Origin: an uncultured Planctomycetota bacterium
GTDB lineage: Bacteria > Planctomycetota > Phycisphaerae > UBA1845 > Fen-1342
Length of the DNA: 64,000 nt
NCBI GenBank assembly: GCA_900696525.1
Contig: CAADGL010000009.1
Span: 1 to 64,000 of the forward strand
Direction: 5' to 3'
Part shown: piece after piece, positions 16,885 to 26,643 of the stretch
Position numbering within the stretch: position 1 is the first letter of the stretch
Layout: the number at the start of each line of letters is the position of its first letter
Notes under the pieces: model-generated
What the model saw: the letters and a program-made list of their open reading frames with translations, nothing else
Told to the model about the DNA's origin: nothing
The model's database searches: none
Program-made: the position numbers and the translations under genes

Positions 16885-17469
16885 GTGTCCGAGAGGGCGC
16901 TCCAGAACACAGAACTGCTGCGCGAGGTGGCGCGCGGGAGCCAGTCGGCAGCGGGCCAGCTCTACCCGCTCGTCTATGAGCAGTTGCACGGCCTGGCGGA
17001 GTCCCTGCTCAGGCACGAGCGCCGCGATCTTACGATCGGCGCGACCGTGCTCGTTCACGAGGCTTTTGTGCGGCTGGTCGAGCAATCGCGCGCCAACTGG
17101 CAGGACCGCTCGCACTTCTGCGCCGTGGCCGCTCAGGCGATGCGCCGCATCCTTATCGACCACGTGCGTGGGCGGCGCGCGGCCAAGCGTGGCGGCGCAT
17201 GGCGGCGCGTGACGCTGGAGGAGGCGGTCGAGACCCTGGCCCATGAGCAGCTTGACCTCATCGACCTCGACGAGGCCCTCACCCGGCTGGCAGAGGTCGA
17301 TCCGCGCGAGGCGCGCGTCGTCGAGCTGCGATTCTTCGGCGGTCTGAGCAATGTGGAAGTGGCCGAGGTCTTACGCGTATCCGTAAGGACGGTGGAGGAC
17401 GACTGGCGCATGGCCCGCGCCTGGCTGAGGCGCGAATTGACGCGTGCCGCCGGCGCCGACTCACACTGA
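16885..17469 (+). CDS. ECF RNA polymerase sigma factor (planctomycete kinase-linked type), second copy
   Basis: A 194-residue sigma factor clearly paralogous to that at 9816-10400. Shared features are LVHEAFVRLVEQ, HFCAVAAQAMRRILIDHVRG and the region 4 helix-turn-helix NVEVAEVLRVSVRTVEDDWR. The start is a GTG at 16885; no in-frame ATG gives a better fit. It is followed after 41 nt by a TPR kinase, the same order as the first pair. The gene lies divergent to the secreted repeat protein, with a 178-bp shared upstream region. Confidence 0.9.
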   Translation: MSERALQNTELLREVARGSQSAAGQLYPLVYEQLHGLAESLLRHERRDLTIGATVLVHEAFVRLVEQSRANWQDRSHFCAVAAQAMRRILIDHVRGRRAAKRGGAWRRVTLEEAVETLAHEQLDLIDLDEALTRLAEVDPREARVVELRFFGGLSNVEVAEVLRVSVRTVEDDWRMARAWLRRELTRAAGADSH

Positions 17470-17510
17470 GCAGACGTTTCATTCAGACCGAGTGATCCGG
17501 GGCGGTCGCC

Positions 17511-20219
17511 GTGACGCCATCATGGTCGCACGCGCAGATCAAGCGAATCTTCCTCGGGGCCTGCGCGCTGCCGACGGAGCAGCGCGAGACCTTCCTGCTG
17601 CGGGAATGCGGCCAGGACAAGTCTCTGCTGTACGAAGTCCGGTCTTTCCTGGAGCACGACCAGGTCCTCGGGGACAGCTCCGGCGCCTCGGAGCTGCTGG
17701 AGACTCCAAGTGGCCCACTCGCCCCCGCTGCCGCCTCGCCCGGGCCGCCCGGATCGCGCAGAACCCCGTCGGCGCTGCTCCCCAGCCGCATCGGGAGCTA
17801 CCGAATACTCGGCCTGCTCGGCGAGGGCGGCATGGCGACGGTGTATCGCGCCGAGCAGGACAAGCCCCGCCGCAGCGTAGCCCTGAAAGTGCTGAAGCTG
17901 AGCTTCGCGTCGCCGGTCGGCCTGAGCCGCTTCGAGCTCGAGGCCGAGCTGCTGGGCCGGCTGCGTCATCCGTGCATTGCGCAGGTCTACGAGGCCGCGA
18001 CCGCGCCGACGCCCGCCGGGCCGCAGCCCTACTTCGCGATGGAGCTGGTCGACGGCCCCTCACTGACCGACTTCGCAAGGGAGCGGCATCTGACGACGCG
18101 CGAGCGCGTCGCGCTGCTGGCGATGGTCTGCGACGCCGTGCATCACGCGCACCAGCAAGGCGTCATCCACCGTGACCTCAAGCCCAGCAACATCCTGGTG
18201 GTGGAAGCTGCGGAGGCCGAGCAGGCGGGAACGGCACTAGCAGCGCCGCAATCCCACGTCCCTTCCTCGGTGTTGCCGCGCGCTGCGGCGCAGCCGAAAG
18301 TCCTCGACTTCGGCGTGGCACGCGCCGTGTCGGCTAACGGACAAGCCGCCTCGGTCCACACCAGCGCCGGTCAGATCATCGGCACCGTGCCCTACATGAG
18401 CCCGGAGCAGGTCGCCGGCGACCCGGCCGAGCTCGACATCCGGTCCGACGTGCACGCGCTGGGCGTCATCGGCTACGAGCTGCTGACGGGACGGATGCCG
18501 TACGAGCTCGATGGGCTCAGCCTCACCGAGGCCCTGGACGTCATACGCCAGCGGCCGCCGATACTGCCGCGGCGCATCGTCCCGGGCTTGCGCGGCGACC
18601 TCGAGATGATCCTGCTCAAAGCGCTGGAGAAGCCCAAGGCCAGACGCTACGCAGCGGCTTCCGAGCTGGCGGCCGACTTGCGCCGCCACCTGAACAGCGA
18701 GCCGGTCTCGGCGCGGCCGCCGCGGGTGACCTACCTGGCGGCGCGGTTCGCCCAGCGCCACAAGGCGCTGGTCGCGGGGCTGGCCGCGACGCTGCTGGCA
18801 TTGTTGCTGGGCGGGGTGTTGACGAATTGGCAGGCACGGGTCGCCTTGCAGGAGCGCGACCGGGCCGTGCGCGAGTCGGAAAAGGCTCACGAGGTGCAGC
18901 GCTTTCTTGAGCGGATATTCCGCGCCGTCGATCTCGACCGCAAGAACCCGGACATTCGCGTGCGCGACGTGCTGGCGGCGGCGCTGGAGGAGCTGCGCCA
19001 CGGTTCGCCAGCCGACCCCGACGTTCGCGCGGCGCTGTTTCAGGCCATCGGCCGGGCCTATCTCGACCTGGGGCTGGATGCCGACGCCCGCGAGGCGTTT
19101 GAGCAGGCGGTCGAGCTGCGGCGCGGTCTGCCGGCTGACCGGTCGCTGGAGCTGGCGGACAGCCTGCTGCACCTGGCGCTGGCCGCGGGCTTGGAACCGG
19201 GGCAGCGCGCTCGGGCGGTCGCCTGGTGCGAAGAGGCGCTGGCGATTCGCACGGCGAGACTGGGCGAAACCCATGCGCTCGTGGTTAGCGCGCGGCGCTA
19301 CCGGGCGCAGCTCCTGTGGATGCAGGGCGATCACGCCCGCACGTGGAGCGCCATCGTCGACTTGGCCGCGCCGCTGCTGACCGAGATCGAGCCCGCGGAC
19401 TATCCGCCCCTGCGCGAACCCCTGGAGCGGGCGCGCGAGCTGGCCCTTCAGAGCGATCGCGAGAGCCTCGGCACGTTCCTCTGGTCCTACCGCGTTCAGG
19501 TCTCTCAAGCCCTCCGCCGCGCCTGGACGGAGGGCCGCCAGGAAGCGGCGGTCGAGCTGGTGCTCGCCCACTGCGCGCCCCTGCTCGACAGGGCGCCGGT
19601 TCGTCCCATGGTCCCGTTGATGCTCTGCACCGCCGCCGGCTGGCTCCAGGGCGAGGGCGACGGTCCGGACGTGATCGAGCCGGTGCTGCGAGCGGCGGAG
19701 CGCATCGGGCGGGACATGTACGGTGAAGAGAGCTTCTGGGCCGCGGATGCGCGGGCCCGGTTGGGGCACGTCGCCTTCGAGCGCGGCGACCTGGATGGGG
19801 CCGAGCAGCAGTGGCGCGGCGCGATCGAGATGTTCCGGCGCGTCGCCGCGGAGGATCACCCGGCGATTGCGACGGCCCAGGCCTACCTGGGCGACGTGCT
19901 GGTGGCGCGCGGAGACTGGCCCGCCGCCGAGGTGCAGTATCGCGACGCGCTGGCGCGCTTCGAGCGCGCCGAGGCGCTGGCGGAGGCAGGGGTGGCGGTG
20001 GCGCGCAGCGGCCTGGCGGACGCGTTGGTTTCAGCCGGACAGTTCGCCGATGCGGAGGCCGTGCTGCTGGAGTGTTTCGAGCGGTTGCGCAAGACACCCG
20101 GGCTTCGCCATCCCGCTACGAAACGCACGATGGCGCGATTGGAGCGCCTGTACCGGCTCTGGGGCAAGCCCGATCAGGCGGACCTCTACCAGGACACCGC
20201 TCTGATGGAGGGCGAGTGA
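17511..20219 (+). CDS. Membrane Ser/Thr protein kinase with long TPR C-terminus
   Basis: A 902-residue kinase, start GTG. A helical N-terminal segment of about 50 residues and a Pro-rich linker lead to the kinase domain (about 95-392). The domain has GEGGMA in the Gly loop (about 104-109), Lys126 in VALK, HRDLKPSN (220-227) and DFG (266-268). Between the catalytic loop and DFG there is an insertion of about 30 residues, rich in Ala, Glu and Pro, absent from the other kinase here. A transmembrane helix spans about 418-440. The extracytoplasmic part (to 902) is TPR-like, with recognisable repeats near the end. It probably works with the sigma factor encoded just upstream. Confidence 0.88.
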   Translation: MTPSWSHAQIKRIFLGACALPTEQRETFLLRECGQDKSLLYEVRSFLEHDQVLGDSSGASELLETPSGPLAPAAASPGPPGSRRTPSALLPSRIGSYRILGLLGEGGMATVYRAEQDKPRRSVALKVLKLSFASPVGLSRFELEAELLGRLRHPCIAQVYEAATAPTPAGPQPYFAMELVDGPSLTDFARERHLTTRERVALLAMVCDAVHHAHQQGVIHRDLKPSNILVVEAAEAEQAGTALAAPQSHVPSSVLPRAAAQPKVLDFGVARAVSANGQAASVHTSAGQIIGTVPYMSPEQVAGDPAELDIRSDVHALGVIGYELLTGRMPYELDGLSLTEALDVIRQRPPILPRRIVPGLRGDLEMILLKALEKPKARRYAAASELAADLRRHLNSEPVSARPPRVTYLAARFAQRHKALVAGLAATLLALLLGGVLTNWQARVALQERDRAVRESEKAHEVQRFLERIFRAVDLDRKNPDIRVRDVLAAALEELRHGSPADPDVRAALFQAIGRAYLDLGLDADAREAFEQAVELRRGLPADRSLELADSLLHLALAAGLEPGQRARAVAWCEEALAIRTARLGETHALVVSARRYRAQLLWMQGDHARTWSAIVDLAAPLLTEIEPADYPPLREPLERARELALQSDRESLGTFLWSYRVQVSQALRRAWTEGRQEAAVELVLAHCAPLLDRAPVRPMVPLMLCTAAGWLQGEGDGPDVIEPVLRAAERIGRDMYGEESFWAADARARLGHVAFERGDLDGAEQQWRGAIEMFRRVAAEDHPAIATAQAYLGDVLVARGDWPAAEVQYRDALARFERAEALAEAGVAVARSGLADALVSAGQFADAEAVLLECFERLRKTPGLRHPATKRTMARLERLYRLWGKPDQADLYQDTALMEGE

Positions 20220-20233
20220 GGCGCGGACGACCG

Positions 20234-23200
20234 TCACCGCGCGGCTGACGCCGGCATTGCCTGCGCCGAGCGCGTGGCGGCGGTGCGCGGCTGCGGATGC
20301 GCCAGGCTGTAGGCCGCGGGCACCAGGACGAGCGTCACAAGCGTCGAGAAGGTCAGCCCGCCGACGACGGCGCGCGCCAGCGGCGCCTGGGCTTCGGCGC
20401 CTTCGCCGATGCCCAGCGCCAGCGGCAGGAGGCCGAAGACGGTGGTGAGCGTCGTCATGAGGATGGGCCGCAGGCGCCGGCGGCCGGCCTCGATCACCGC
20501 GGCGGCGCTGCCCATGCCCGAGGCGCGCAGGCGGCCGGCCTGGTCCACGAGCAGGATGGCGTTGTTGACGACGATGCCGCCGAGCATGATGCAGCCGATG
20601 TAGGACTGGATATTGAGCGTGGTGGCGGTCATGAACAGGACGACGACGACGCCGACGGCGGCGGTGGGGACGGAGAGCATGACGACGAGCGGATCGCGCA
20701 GCGACTCGTACTGGATGGCGAGCACCATGTAGACGAGCACGACGGCCAGGCACAGGGCGACGAAGAGCTCGCGAAAGGCCCGCTGCTGCTGCTCGTAGGC
20801 GCCGGTGAGCGTGAAATCGTAGCCGAGCGGCCGCGGGATGTTCTGGAGGGCGGCCTGCACGTCGGCGGCGACGGAGCCCAGGTCGCGTCCGGAGATGTTG
20901 ACCGAGAGGGTGGCGATGCGCTGCTGGTCCTTGCGCTCGATGACCAGCGGTCCGCGGCCGCTCTGGACCGTGACGAGGTTGCGCAGCGCGACGTCTTCGC
21001 CGTGATCGCTGCGGACAGTGATGTCGAGGATGTCCTCGAGCGGGATCTGCCGCGCGTTCTTCAGCCGCACGAGGATGCGGTGCGCCGCGCCGGCCTCGCG
21101 ATAGTCGCCGGCCCGCGTCCCACCGAGCGCCGTCTCGAGCGTCTGCGCGATGCGCCGCACCGATACGCCCAGGTCGGCGGCGCGCGTGCGGTCGATGCGC
21201 ACCAGCTCCTGCGGCACGCCCGCCTCGCGGCTCATGCGCACGTCGGTGACGCCCGGGACGGCGGCAATCGCCTCGCGGGCCCGGGCGGCCAGCGCGTCGA
21301 GCGTCGCCAGGTCGAAGCCGCGCACGTCGATCGACAGGGCCGTGTCGCCGCCGCCGAGCAGCCGGTCGAGCAGCCGCTGGCCCTGCGGGGCGCGGGTGCG
21401 GATCTCCATGCCGGGGATTCGGCCGGTCAGCCGGCGGCGCAGGTCGTCGGCGATCTCGACGTTGGAGCGCGAGCGCTGCGCCGCGGGGACGAGGGACATC
21501 TGGATTTCGCCGGCGGCGGCGTCGTTGGGGTTGTAGCGCGAGGCGCCGATGCTGACGACGGCGCTCTGCATCTCGGGGACGGCGGGGTAGACGAGGTCCT
21601 CCATGAGGCGCGTCTGGCGGTCGATGAGGGCGAGCTGCGTGCCGACGGCCATCTCGCCGGTGACGCGCACCTCGCCTTCGTCGCTGGGCGGGAGGAACTC
21701 GGTGCCGATGCGCGGGGCGAGGAGCAGGCTGCCGACGGTCAGCGCCGCGGCCAGCAGGATGGTGAAGGCCCGGGCCCGCAGGGCGTCGCGCAGCACGCCG
21801 CCGTAGAGCGACTCGATGCCCTGCTGGGCCCGCAGGGCAACGGAGAAGAGCGGGCGGGTGATTCGCGAGGCGCCGCCGGGCGCAGCGCCGAGCAGCCTTG
21901 AGGCCAGCATGGGCACGATGGTCAACGCCACGGCGAGCGACACGACCAGCGAGAACGCAACGACCACCGCGAGCTGCTGAAACAGCAGCCCCGACACGCC
22001 GGCGACGAACGCCAGCGGCAGGAAAATCACCAGCGTCGTGATCGTGCTGGCGATGATCGCCGAGGCGACCTCCGACGCCCCGCGCACCGCCGCCGCCTGG
22101 CGGTCTTCGCCCTCTTCATGCCGGCGGCGGTAGATGTTCTCGAGCACGACGATCGAGTTATCGACCATCATCCCGACGCCCAGCGCCAGTCCGCCGAGCG
22201 TCATGAGGTTGAGCGTGTACCCGGCGAAGAATATGAGCGCGAAGGTGGCGACGACCGAGACGGGGATCGCCAGGGCGATGATGAGCGTGCTGCGGACGTT
22301 CCGCAGGAACAGCAGCAGCACCAGGATCGCCAGCCCGCCGCCGTAGAGCACCGAGTTCCCGACGTTGCGGATGGCGCGCTCGATGTACTCGCCCTGGTTG
22401 ATGACCGGGATGATCCACACCTGCGGCAGCTCGCGGTTGACCCGCTCGGCCTCGGCCAGCACGCGGCGGGCCACGTCGGCGGTGTTCGCGTCCGACTGTT
22501 TGCGCACCGCGAGCCGGACGCCCCGCTGCCCGTCGATGCGGATGATCCGCGTCTGGTCCCGGTGCGTGTCGACGACCTCGGCGATGTCCGACAGACGCAC
22601 CAGGCCGCGCTCGCGCGACGCCACGACCGTCGCCGCGAGCTGGTCGACGCTGTCGAACTCGCCGGGGGTCCGCACGGTGACCTCGAGCTGGCCGCGGTCG
22701 ATCTGGCCGGCGGGCAGGTTGATGTTGGCGGCGCGCAAGGCCTCGATCACCGCGTCGAGGGGCAACGCCAGCGCCTTGATCCGCGGCAGGTCGAGCTCGA
22801 TGCGGATCTCGCGCACGAACTCGCCCCAGATCTCGACCGCCGCCACTCCCGGCAGCCGCTCGAAGCGGTAGAGCACCTGGTCTTCGAGCAGCCGGGTGAA
22901 CTCGACCGGCTCGAGCGGGCTCGCGGCGCCCAGCAGAACGATCGGGGCGTTGGAGATGTCGAACTTCTGAAGCTCCGGACGCGGCATGTCCTCCGGCAGG
23001 TCGCCGACGACGCGGTCCAGCCGCTCGCGCACGTCGTTGGCGGCGGCATCGAGATTCGTGCCCCAGACGAAGCGGACGCGAACGTTGCTGATCCCCTCGC
23101 CGGAGGTGGAGCTCAGCTCCTCGACGCCCGAGACGAGCGAGACCGAGCCTTCGATGGGCTCGGTCACCAGGCGCTCCATTTCCTCCGGGCTGGCGTTCTC

Positions 23201-23353
23201 GAAGCCGCTGCGGATCGTCAGCGTGGGCAGCGAGATATCCGGCAGCAGATCGATCGGCAGCCGCGTGAGCGACACGCCCCCGATCACCACGACGATCATC
23301 GTGAACATCGTGGTCGCGATCGGGTGTCGCACGCTCAACTGCGGGAGATTCAT
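20234..23353 (-). CDS. RND efflux transporter permease (AcrB/HAE1-like)
   Basis: A 1039-residue product of normal RND length. It starts [20 protein letters not shown] with transmembrane helix 1, then a periplasmic porter domain. The second helix bundle carries the conserved [20 protein letters not shown] motif with its Asp. A second periplasmic domain and the final bundle ([20 protein letters not shown]) follow. The transporter uses the proton gradient to expel compounds through a tripartite complex. The ATG at 23353 overlaps the stop of the adaptor gene (ATGA at 23350-23353). No outer-membrane factor gene is adjacent. The substrate cannot be read from the sequence. It converges on the kinase gene with 14 nt between stops. 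Confidence 0.93.
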   Translation of the reverse strand: MNLPQLSVRHPIATTMFTMIVVVIGGVSLTRLPIDLLPDISLPTLTIRSGFENASPEEMERLVTEPIEGSVSLVSGVEELSSTSGEGISNVRVRFVWGTNLDAAANDVRERLDRVVGDLPEDMPRPELQKFDISNAPIVLLGAASPLEPVEFTRLLEDQVLYRFERLPGVAAVEIWGEFVREIRIELDLPRIKALALPLDAVIEALRAANINLPAGQIDRGQLEVTVRTPGEFDSVDQLAATVVASRERGLVRLSDIAEVVDTHRDQTRIIRIDGQRGVRLAVRKQSDANTADVARRVLAEAERVNRELPQVWIIPVINQGEYIERAIRNVGNSVLYGGGLAILVLLLFLRNVRSTLIIALAIPVSVVATFALIFFAGYTLNLMTLGGLALGVGMMVDNSIVVLENIYRRRHEEGEDRQAAAVRGASEVASAIIASTITTLVIFLPLAFVAGVSGLLFQQLAVVVAFSLVVSLAVALTIVPMLASRLLGAAPGGASRITRPLFSVALRAQQGIESLYGGVLRDALRARAFTILLAAALTVGSLLLAPRIGTEFLPPSDEGEVRVTGEMAVGTQLALIDRQTRLMEDLVYPAVPEMQSAVVSIGASRYNPNDAAAGEIQMSLVPAAQRSRSNVEIADDLRRRLTGRIPGMEIRTRAPQGQRLLDRLLGGGDTALSIDVRGFDLATLDALAARAREAIAAVPGVTDVRMSREAGVPQELVRIDRTRAADLGVSVRRIAQTLETALGGTRAGDYREAGAAHRILVRLKNARQIPLEDILDITVRSDHGEDVALRNLVTVQSGRGPLVIERKDQQRIATLSVNISGRDLGSVAADVQAALQNIPRPLGYDFTLTGAYEQQQRAFRELFVALCLAVVLVYMVLAIQYESLRDPLVVMLSVPTAAVGVVVVLFMTATTLNIQSYIGCIMLGGIVVNNAILLVDQAGRLRASGMGSAAAVIEAGRRRLRPILMTTLTTVFGLLPLALGIGEGAEAQAPLARAVVGGLTFSTLVTLVLVPAAYSLAHPQPRTAATRSAQAMPASAAR

Positions 23354-24558
23354 GGGCGGGCGCCCTCCGCCGGGGGCGCGGCCGGCGACGCGAAGCCGGA
23401 GCGCACGGAGACGCGCGAGTTGTCGCTCAGGAGCTGCTGCCCCAGCACGACCACGCGGCCTTCGAGGCCCTCTCCGGCGACCTGGGCCAGCCCGCCCTCG
23501 ATGACGCCGATCTCGACCGGCACAAGCCGGACGCGCTGGCCGTCCTGAGCGACGACGAAGACGACGTCGCGCCCGTCGCGGCGCGTCAGCGCCGCCAGCG
23601 GCACGGCCGCCGGCGCGTCGACCTCGCGCAGCGTGACACGGACGCGCGCGAACATGCCCGGCTTGAGCAGCCCGTGCGGGTTCGGCACGCGCAGCTCGAC
23701 CCGTGCCTGGCGCGACGCCTCGCGGAAGCTCGGCGACAGCCGCACGACCGCGGCCTCGAAGTCGCGGCCCGGCGCGGCGTCGACGCGCAGCGTCGCCGGC
23801 TGCCCGATGCTGAGACGTCCGTAGTCGCGCTCGGTGATGAACACCACCGCCGTCAGCGGATCGAGCGCGACGACGGCGACGACCGGGTCGCCGACCGCGA
23901 CCGTGTTGCCGGCGTCCTGAAAACGCTCGCTCACGACGCAGCGGCTCTCGCCGCCCTCCCATTCGGCACGGACGGTGGCGTAGCCGAGGCGGATGCGCGA
24001 GAGCTCAAGCGCGGCGTCGGCCTGGCGGACGCGGGCGTCGGCCAGCGCGACGGCGGCCTCGGCGGATTCGAGGTTGGCGCGGACCTCGTCGTACTCGACC
24101 GGCGCCGAGACGCCGCGGCGCTGCAAGTCCTCGATGCGGTCGAAGTCGGTCTGGATTCGGCGGAGCTCGGTCTGGGCGCGGGCGCGTTCGGCGGCGCGCA
24201 CCGCGAGCTCCGCCTCGGCTTGGGCGACGGCCTGGACGTACTCGGCGTCGTCGATCTGGGCGATGACGTGGCCGCGATCGACCACGTCGCCCAGATCGAC
24301 GGCGACGCGCCTCAGCAGGCCGCTGACCTTGGCGGCGACGACGAAACGCGTGTTGGCTTCCAGCGTTCCGGTCAGCTCGCGCACGTCGCGCAGCGTGGCG
24401 GGACGGATATCGGCGATCTCTACCGCAACCGGCACCGGGTCGCCGGGGCCGCCGCCGCGACCCGCGAGCCCGGCGCTGTTCAAGGCCCGCCAGGTCACGA
24501 GACCCGTGCCGCCGGCCAGGAGCAGGAGCACCAGCAATGTCCCGGCGTGCGTGCGCAT
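23350..24558 (-). CDS. RND efflux periplasmic adaptor (membrane fusion protein, HlyD family)
   Basis: A 402-residue product with an N-terminal membrane anchor (about residues 7-26), a lipoyl/barrel-sandwich half-motif ([19 protein letters not shown]), an alpha-hairpin coiled coil (about 110-175), the second lipoyl half and a beta-barrel plus membrane-proximal domain. It connects the inner-membrane RND pump to an outer-membrane channel. It is co-transcribed with and translationally coupled to the permease. A -10-like TAGACT lies only 7 nt before the ATG, so the mRNA may be leaderless. Confidence 0.9.
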   Translation of the reverse strand: MRTHAGTLLVLLLLAGGTGLVTWRALNSAGLAGRGGGPGDPVPVAVEIADIRPATLRDVRELTGTLEANTRFVVAAKVSGLLRRVAVDLGDVVDRGHVIAQIDDAEYVQAVAQAEAELAVRAAERARAQTELRRIQTDFDRIEDLQRRGVSAPVEYDEVRANLESAEAAVALADARVRQADAALELSRIRLGYATVRAEWEGGESRCVVSERFQDAGNTVAVGDPVVAVVALDPLTAVVFITERDYGRLSIGQPATLRVDAAPGRDFEAAVVRLSPSFREASRQARVELRVPNPHGLLKPGMFARVRVTLREVDAPAAVPLAALTRRDGRDVVFVVAQDGQRVRLVPVEIGVIEGGLAQVAGEGLEGRVVVLGQQLLSDNSRVSVRSGFASPAAPPAEGARP

Positions 24559-24623
24559 GCCGTCGAGTCTATCGCTTCGCGCGCGGCCCGTCTGCCCCTT
24601 GTGCCGTGGCGCCCGCCCGTGCG

Positions 24624-24652
24624 TTGCGGGGCGTGGCGCCGGTACCTATACT
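24624..24652 (+). promoter_or_regulatory. Sigma-70-like promoter for the FmdB-like gene
   Basis: TTGCGG (24624-24629) and TATACT (24647-24652) are 17 bp apart, in the gap between the divergent adaptor and zinc-ribbon genes. The predicted start of transcription is near 24659, 36 nt before the TTG start codon. Confidence 0.65.
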
Positions 24653-24694
24653 CAGTTGATTCGAAGACGCCTGGGCCCTTCCTGGAGGACTGGC

Positions 24695-24925
24695 TTGCCG
24701 ATCTACGAGTACGCCTGCACGCGCTGCCAGGCGCAGTTCGAGGAACTCGTCCGCACGGCGGCGGACGAGCGCGAGCTGGCCTGTCCGAAATGCGGCTCAA
24801 GACAGGTGAACCGGCGGCCAAGCGTGTTCAGCCCCCGGGCGCAGGCGCCGGTTTCGCTGCCGCGCGGCGGGGGCGGCTGCGGGCGCTGCGGCGATCCGGC
24901 CGGGCCGTGCGGGCTGCAAGGGTGA
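24695..24925 (+). CDS. FmdB-family zinc-ribbon protein
   Basis: A 76-residue product starting at TTG, with a GGAGG-like site about 8 nt upstream. It begins PIYEYACTRCQAQFEELV, the hallmark of the FmdB family, and has two CxxC pairs (CTRC and CPKC) that form a zinc ribbon. The C-terminus adds a Gly-rich segment with three more Cys (CGRCGDPAGPC), which could bind a second metal. FmdB proteins are widespread putative regulators of uncertain function. It lies 28 nt before the next gene, with which it probably shares a transcript. Confidence 0.85.
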   Translation: MPIYEYACTRCQAQFEELVRTAADERELACPKCGSRQVNRRPSVFSPRAQAPVSLPRGGGGCGRCGDPAGPCGLQG

Positions 24926-24953
24926 GGCGCGGCGACGCCAAGGAGGGTGCTGA

Positions 24954-25406
24954 TTGACGCGCAGAGACAACGCGGAGGCTCGAACGCTGACGGCCGGTGT
25001 GCTGGCCTGGATTCTGCCGGGCGCGGGGCACTTCTGGCTTGGCCTGCGCGGGCTTGGAATCGTCTACTTCGTGGCGATTACCCTGCCGTTCCTGACCGGC
25101 GCGGCGCTCGGCGGCGTGAAGACCACGGTGAACCCGCGCGCCAACGTCTGGCTTTTTCTGGCGGAGATGGGCGTCGGCGGATACACGACCGTGGGCTTCC
25201 TCGTCAGCCAGGCGCTGCCGGACCGGCCGGAGTACATCTGCTATTACCCCGGCGCCGACGTGGCGCAGATCTACCTCGCCGTCGCCGGGCTGCTTAATGT
25301 CCTGGCGATTCTCGACGCGCTGTCGCGGGCGCAGACCGGCGGACTGCCGGTGAATCACCACGAGCTCAGGCCCGGCGCCACGCCGCCGAAGGAGGCGGGC
25401 GGATGA
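24954..25406 (+). CDS. Conserved multi-pass membrane protein (DUF6677-like)
   Basis: A 150-residue product starting at TTG with AGGAGG upstream. Three or four hydrophobic segments are visible (about 12-28, 34-52, 62-80 and 102-118). The opening GVLAWILPGAGHFWLGLRGL resembles the TM2-like/DUF6677 membrane proteins common in planctomycetes. Function unknown. The stop overlaps the next start (ATGA at 25403-25406). Confidence 0.7.
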   Translation: MTRRDNAEARTLTAGVLAWILPGAGHFWLGLRGLGIVYFVAITLPFLTGAALGGVKTTVNPRANVWLFLAEMGVGGYTTVGFLVSQALPDRPEYICYYPGADVAQIYLAVAGLLNVLAILDALSRAQTGGLPVNHHELRPGATPPKEAGG

Positions 25407-25684
25407 GCGGCCTGGGGCTGCTGATCGCGACGGTTTCGGCGCCGGTTGCGGACCTGCTCGGCTCGCTGTTCGTCGTTCCGATCGACCTGCCTTCGTGGCT
25501 GCGGCTGTGGATGTTCCTGCCGCTAGCCGCGTGCATCGCCGTGGTGTACCGGGCGACGCGGGCGCGCAGCGTGGCGGAGATGCCGCGCGCCACGGTGCTG
25601 ACGTTCGTCAACATCGTGCTGGGCATGGTGGCGATCGCGGTGGCGGCCTACGGGGTGCACGCGCTCGTCCTGTGGCTGTCGTGA
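25403..25684 (+). CDS. Small membrane protein, function unknown
   Basis: A 93-residue product with three hydrophobic stretches (about 4-24, 33-48 and 65-90), the first and last well defined. It is translationally coupled to the preceding membrane protein gene. Its 3' end overlaps the converging heme oxygenase gene by 37 nt. I do not recognise a family. Confidence 0.65.
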   Translation: MSGLGLLIATVSAPVADLLGSLFVVPIDLPSWLRLWMFLPLAACIAVVYRATRARSVAEMPRATVLTFVNIVLGMVAIAVAAYGVHALVLWLS

Positions 25685-26400
25685 TGCACGGGACAGCCCC
25701 GCCCCGCGGCCGGGCCTGAGCCGGTGGAGCGGCCCGCAAGCACGTCGTCGCCGATCGCCGAAACGGCGGCGAACATCTCGGTCGCCGACGCGGTCATCAG
25801 CGATTGCTCCTGCTCCTGCCAGGGAAGCGCCGACATCGCCTCGCGGAACGCGCGCCACTTGTCGCGCTGCGCCGCGCCATGCGGATCGAAGTAGCGCAGG
25901 CCCGGCCCCTCGGCCGTCAGCCCGTACGCCGGTGCGATGCGTCTCGCGATGAACCGCCCGCCGTTCTTGCTCCCTTCGAGCACGTAGTGATAGCCCAGCA
26001 GCGCGAGCGGCGTCTCGCGTGCGGCGTGCTCGATCCGCGCCCGCAGGGCCGCGGTCGCCGGCGCGGGGGGCACCTGGTCCGCGTCGACGCCGAAATGCGC
26101 CAGGTCGGTGCGCAAGTTCGGCTCCTGGAACTGCTCGTCGCTGATGACGACGGCAAGCTCCGGCCTTCGGGCGACCAGTTCTCGCAGAGAGCGTTCGAGC
26201 GCGCGATGGACGTGCAGCAACTGGCCCAGGTAGGCGATGTATTGTCCGCGCGGCAGGGCGCCGGAAGCCAGCGCGGCCTGAAACGGGTGAGCCTCCGCGG
26301 CGGCATGCGCCGATTGCGTGGCAGCCCGGAGGCGCTCCATCACGTCGCTTGCGGGCGTTGCGTCACTCGCGATCACGTTGCTTCCGGTCGTCGCGTTCAT
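25648..26400 (-). CDS. Biliverdin-producing heme oxygenase (HemO/HO-1 family)
   Basis: A 250-residue all-helical protein. Residues 20-45 (LRAATQSAHAAAEAHPF) carry the likely proximal heme ligand, His32. GYHYVLEGSKNGG (136-148) is the distal-helix glycine motif of bacterial heme oxygenases. The enzyme opens heme to biliverdin, CO and ferrous iron in the cytoplasm, for iron supply or pigment synthesis. The C-terminal tail (about 220-250) is extra and contains CPVHH, a Cys-Pro heme-regulatory-like motif. The gene follows a 39-residue membrane protein gene after 40 nt, behind a strong promoter. Confidence 0.83.
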   Translation of the reverse strand: MNATTGSNVIASDATPASDVMERLRAATQSAHAAAEAHPFQAALASGALPRGQYIAYLGQLLHVHRALERSLRELVARRPELAVVISDEQFQEPNLRTDLAHFGVDADQVPPAPATAALRARIEHAARETPLALLGYHYVLEGSKNGGRFIARRIAPAYGLTAEGPGLRYFDPHGAAQRDKWRAFREAMSALPWQEQEQSLMTASATEMFAAVSAIGDDVLAGRSTGSGPAAGRGCPVHHDSHRTSACTP

Positions 26401-26440
26401 GCGCGTTTGCTCCTGTTCGTTGGTTCGTTGCAGGGCCGGG

Positions 26441-26560
26441 CTACGACGGCCTGCAATCCGCCCAGATCAATAGGACCAGCGGGGCCAGCAGCCACAGCAG
26501 GCCCTTGAAGAAGAAGAAAAGGAACCCGGCCAGCCCGATCCGCCGCAGCCACGTCGTCAT
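26441..26560 (-). CDS. 39-residue single-pass membrane protein
   Basis: The ATG at 26560 has GAAGGG 8 nt upstream. The product starts MTTWLRRIGLAGFLFFFFKG and continues with a second hydrophobic stretch to LIWADC. It has one or two short hydrophobic segments and a basic N-terminus, so the start probably faces the cytoplasm. The frame is open further upstream, but the promoter elements lie there. Very short proteins with this RRIGLAGFLFF...KGLLWL pattern recur in bacterial genomes, from memory. It is the first gene behind the heme oxygenase promoter. Confidence 0.6.
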   Translation of the reverse strand: MTTWLRRIGLAGFLFFFFKGLLWLLAPLVLLIWADCRPS

Positions 26561-26590
26561 GGGATGCCCTTCAAACCGTTGAACGGCGGG

Positions 26591-26643
26591 AGCATATCGA
26601 GCAGATGCCATGTGTGTCAAGCGATTGATTGACAATTAAATCA
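26591..26643 (-). promoter_or_regulatory. Promoter and possible operator for the small protein/heme oxygenase operon
   Basis: On the minus strand, TTGACA (26615-26620) and TATGCT (26591-26596) are 18 bp apart, a good sigma-70-like promoter. Transcription would start near 26584, about 24 nt before the ATG at 26560. Just upstream, at 26626-26643, is the 18-bp AT-rich inverted repeat TGATT-N8-AATCA, a striking AT island in this genome. It could bind an iron- or oxygen-responsive regulator; the protein cannot be named. Confidence 0.7.

Noticed and set aside
20297-21901. Plus-strand open frame of 534 codons
   Set aside because: Antisense to the RND permease, with no recognisable motif and a biased composition.
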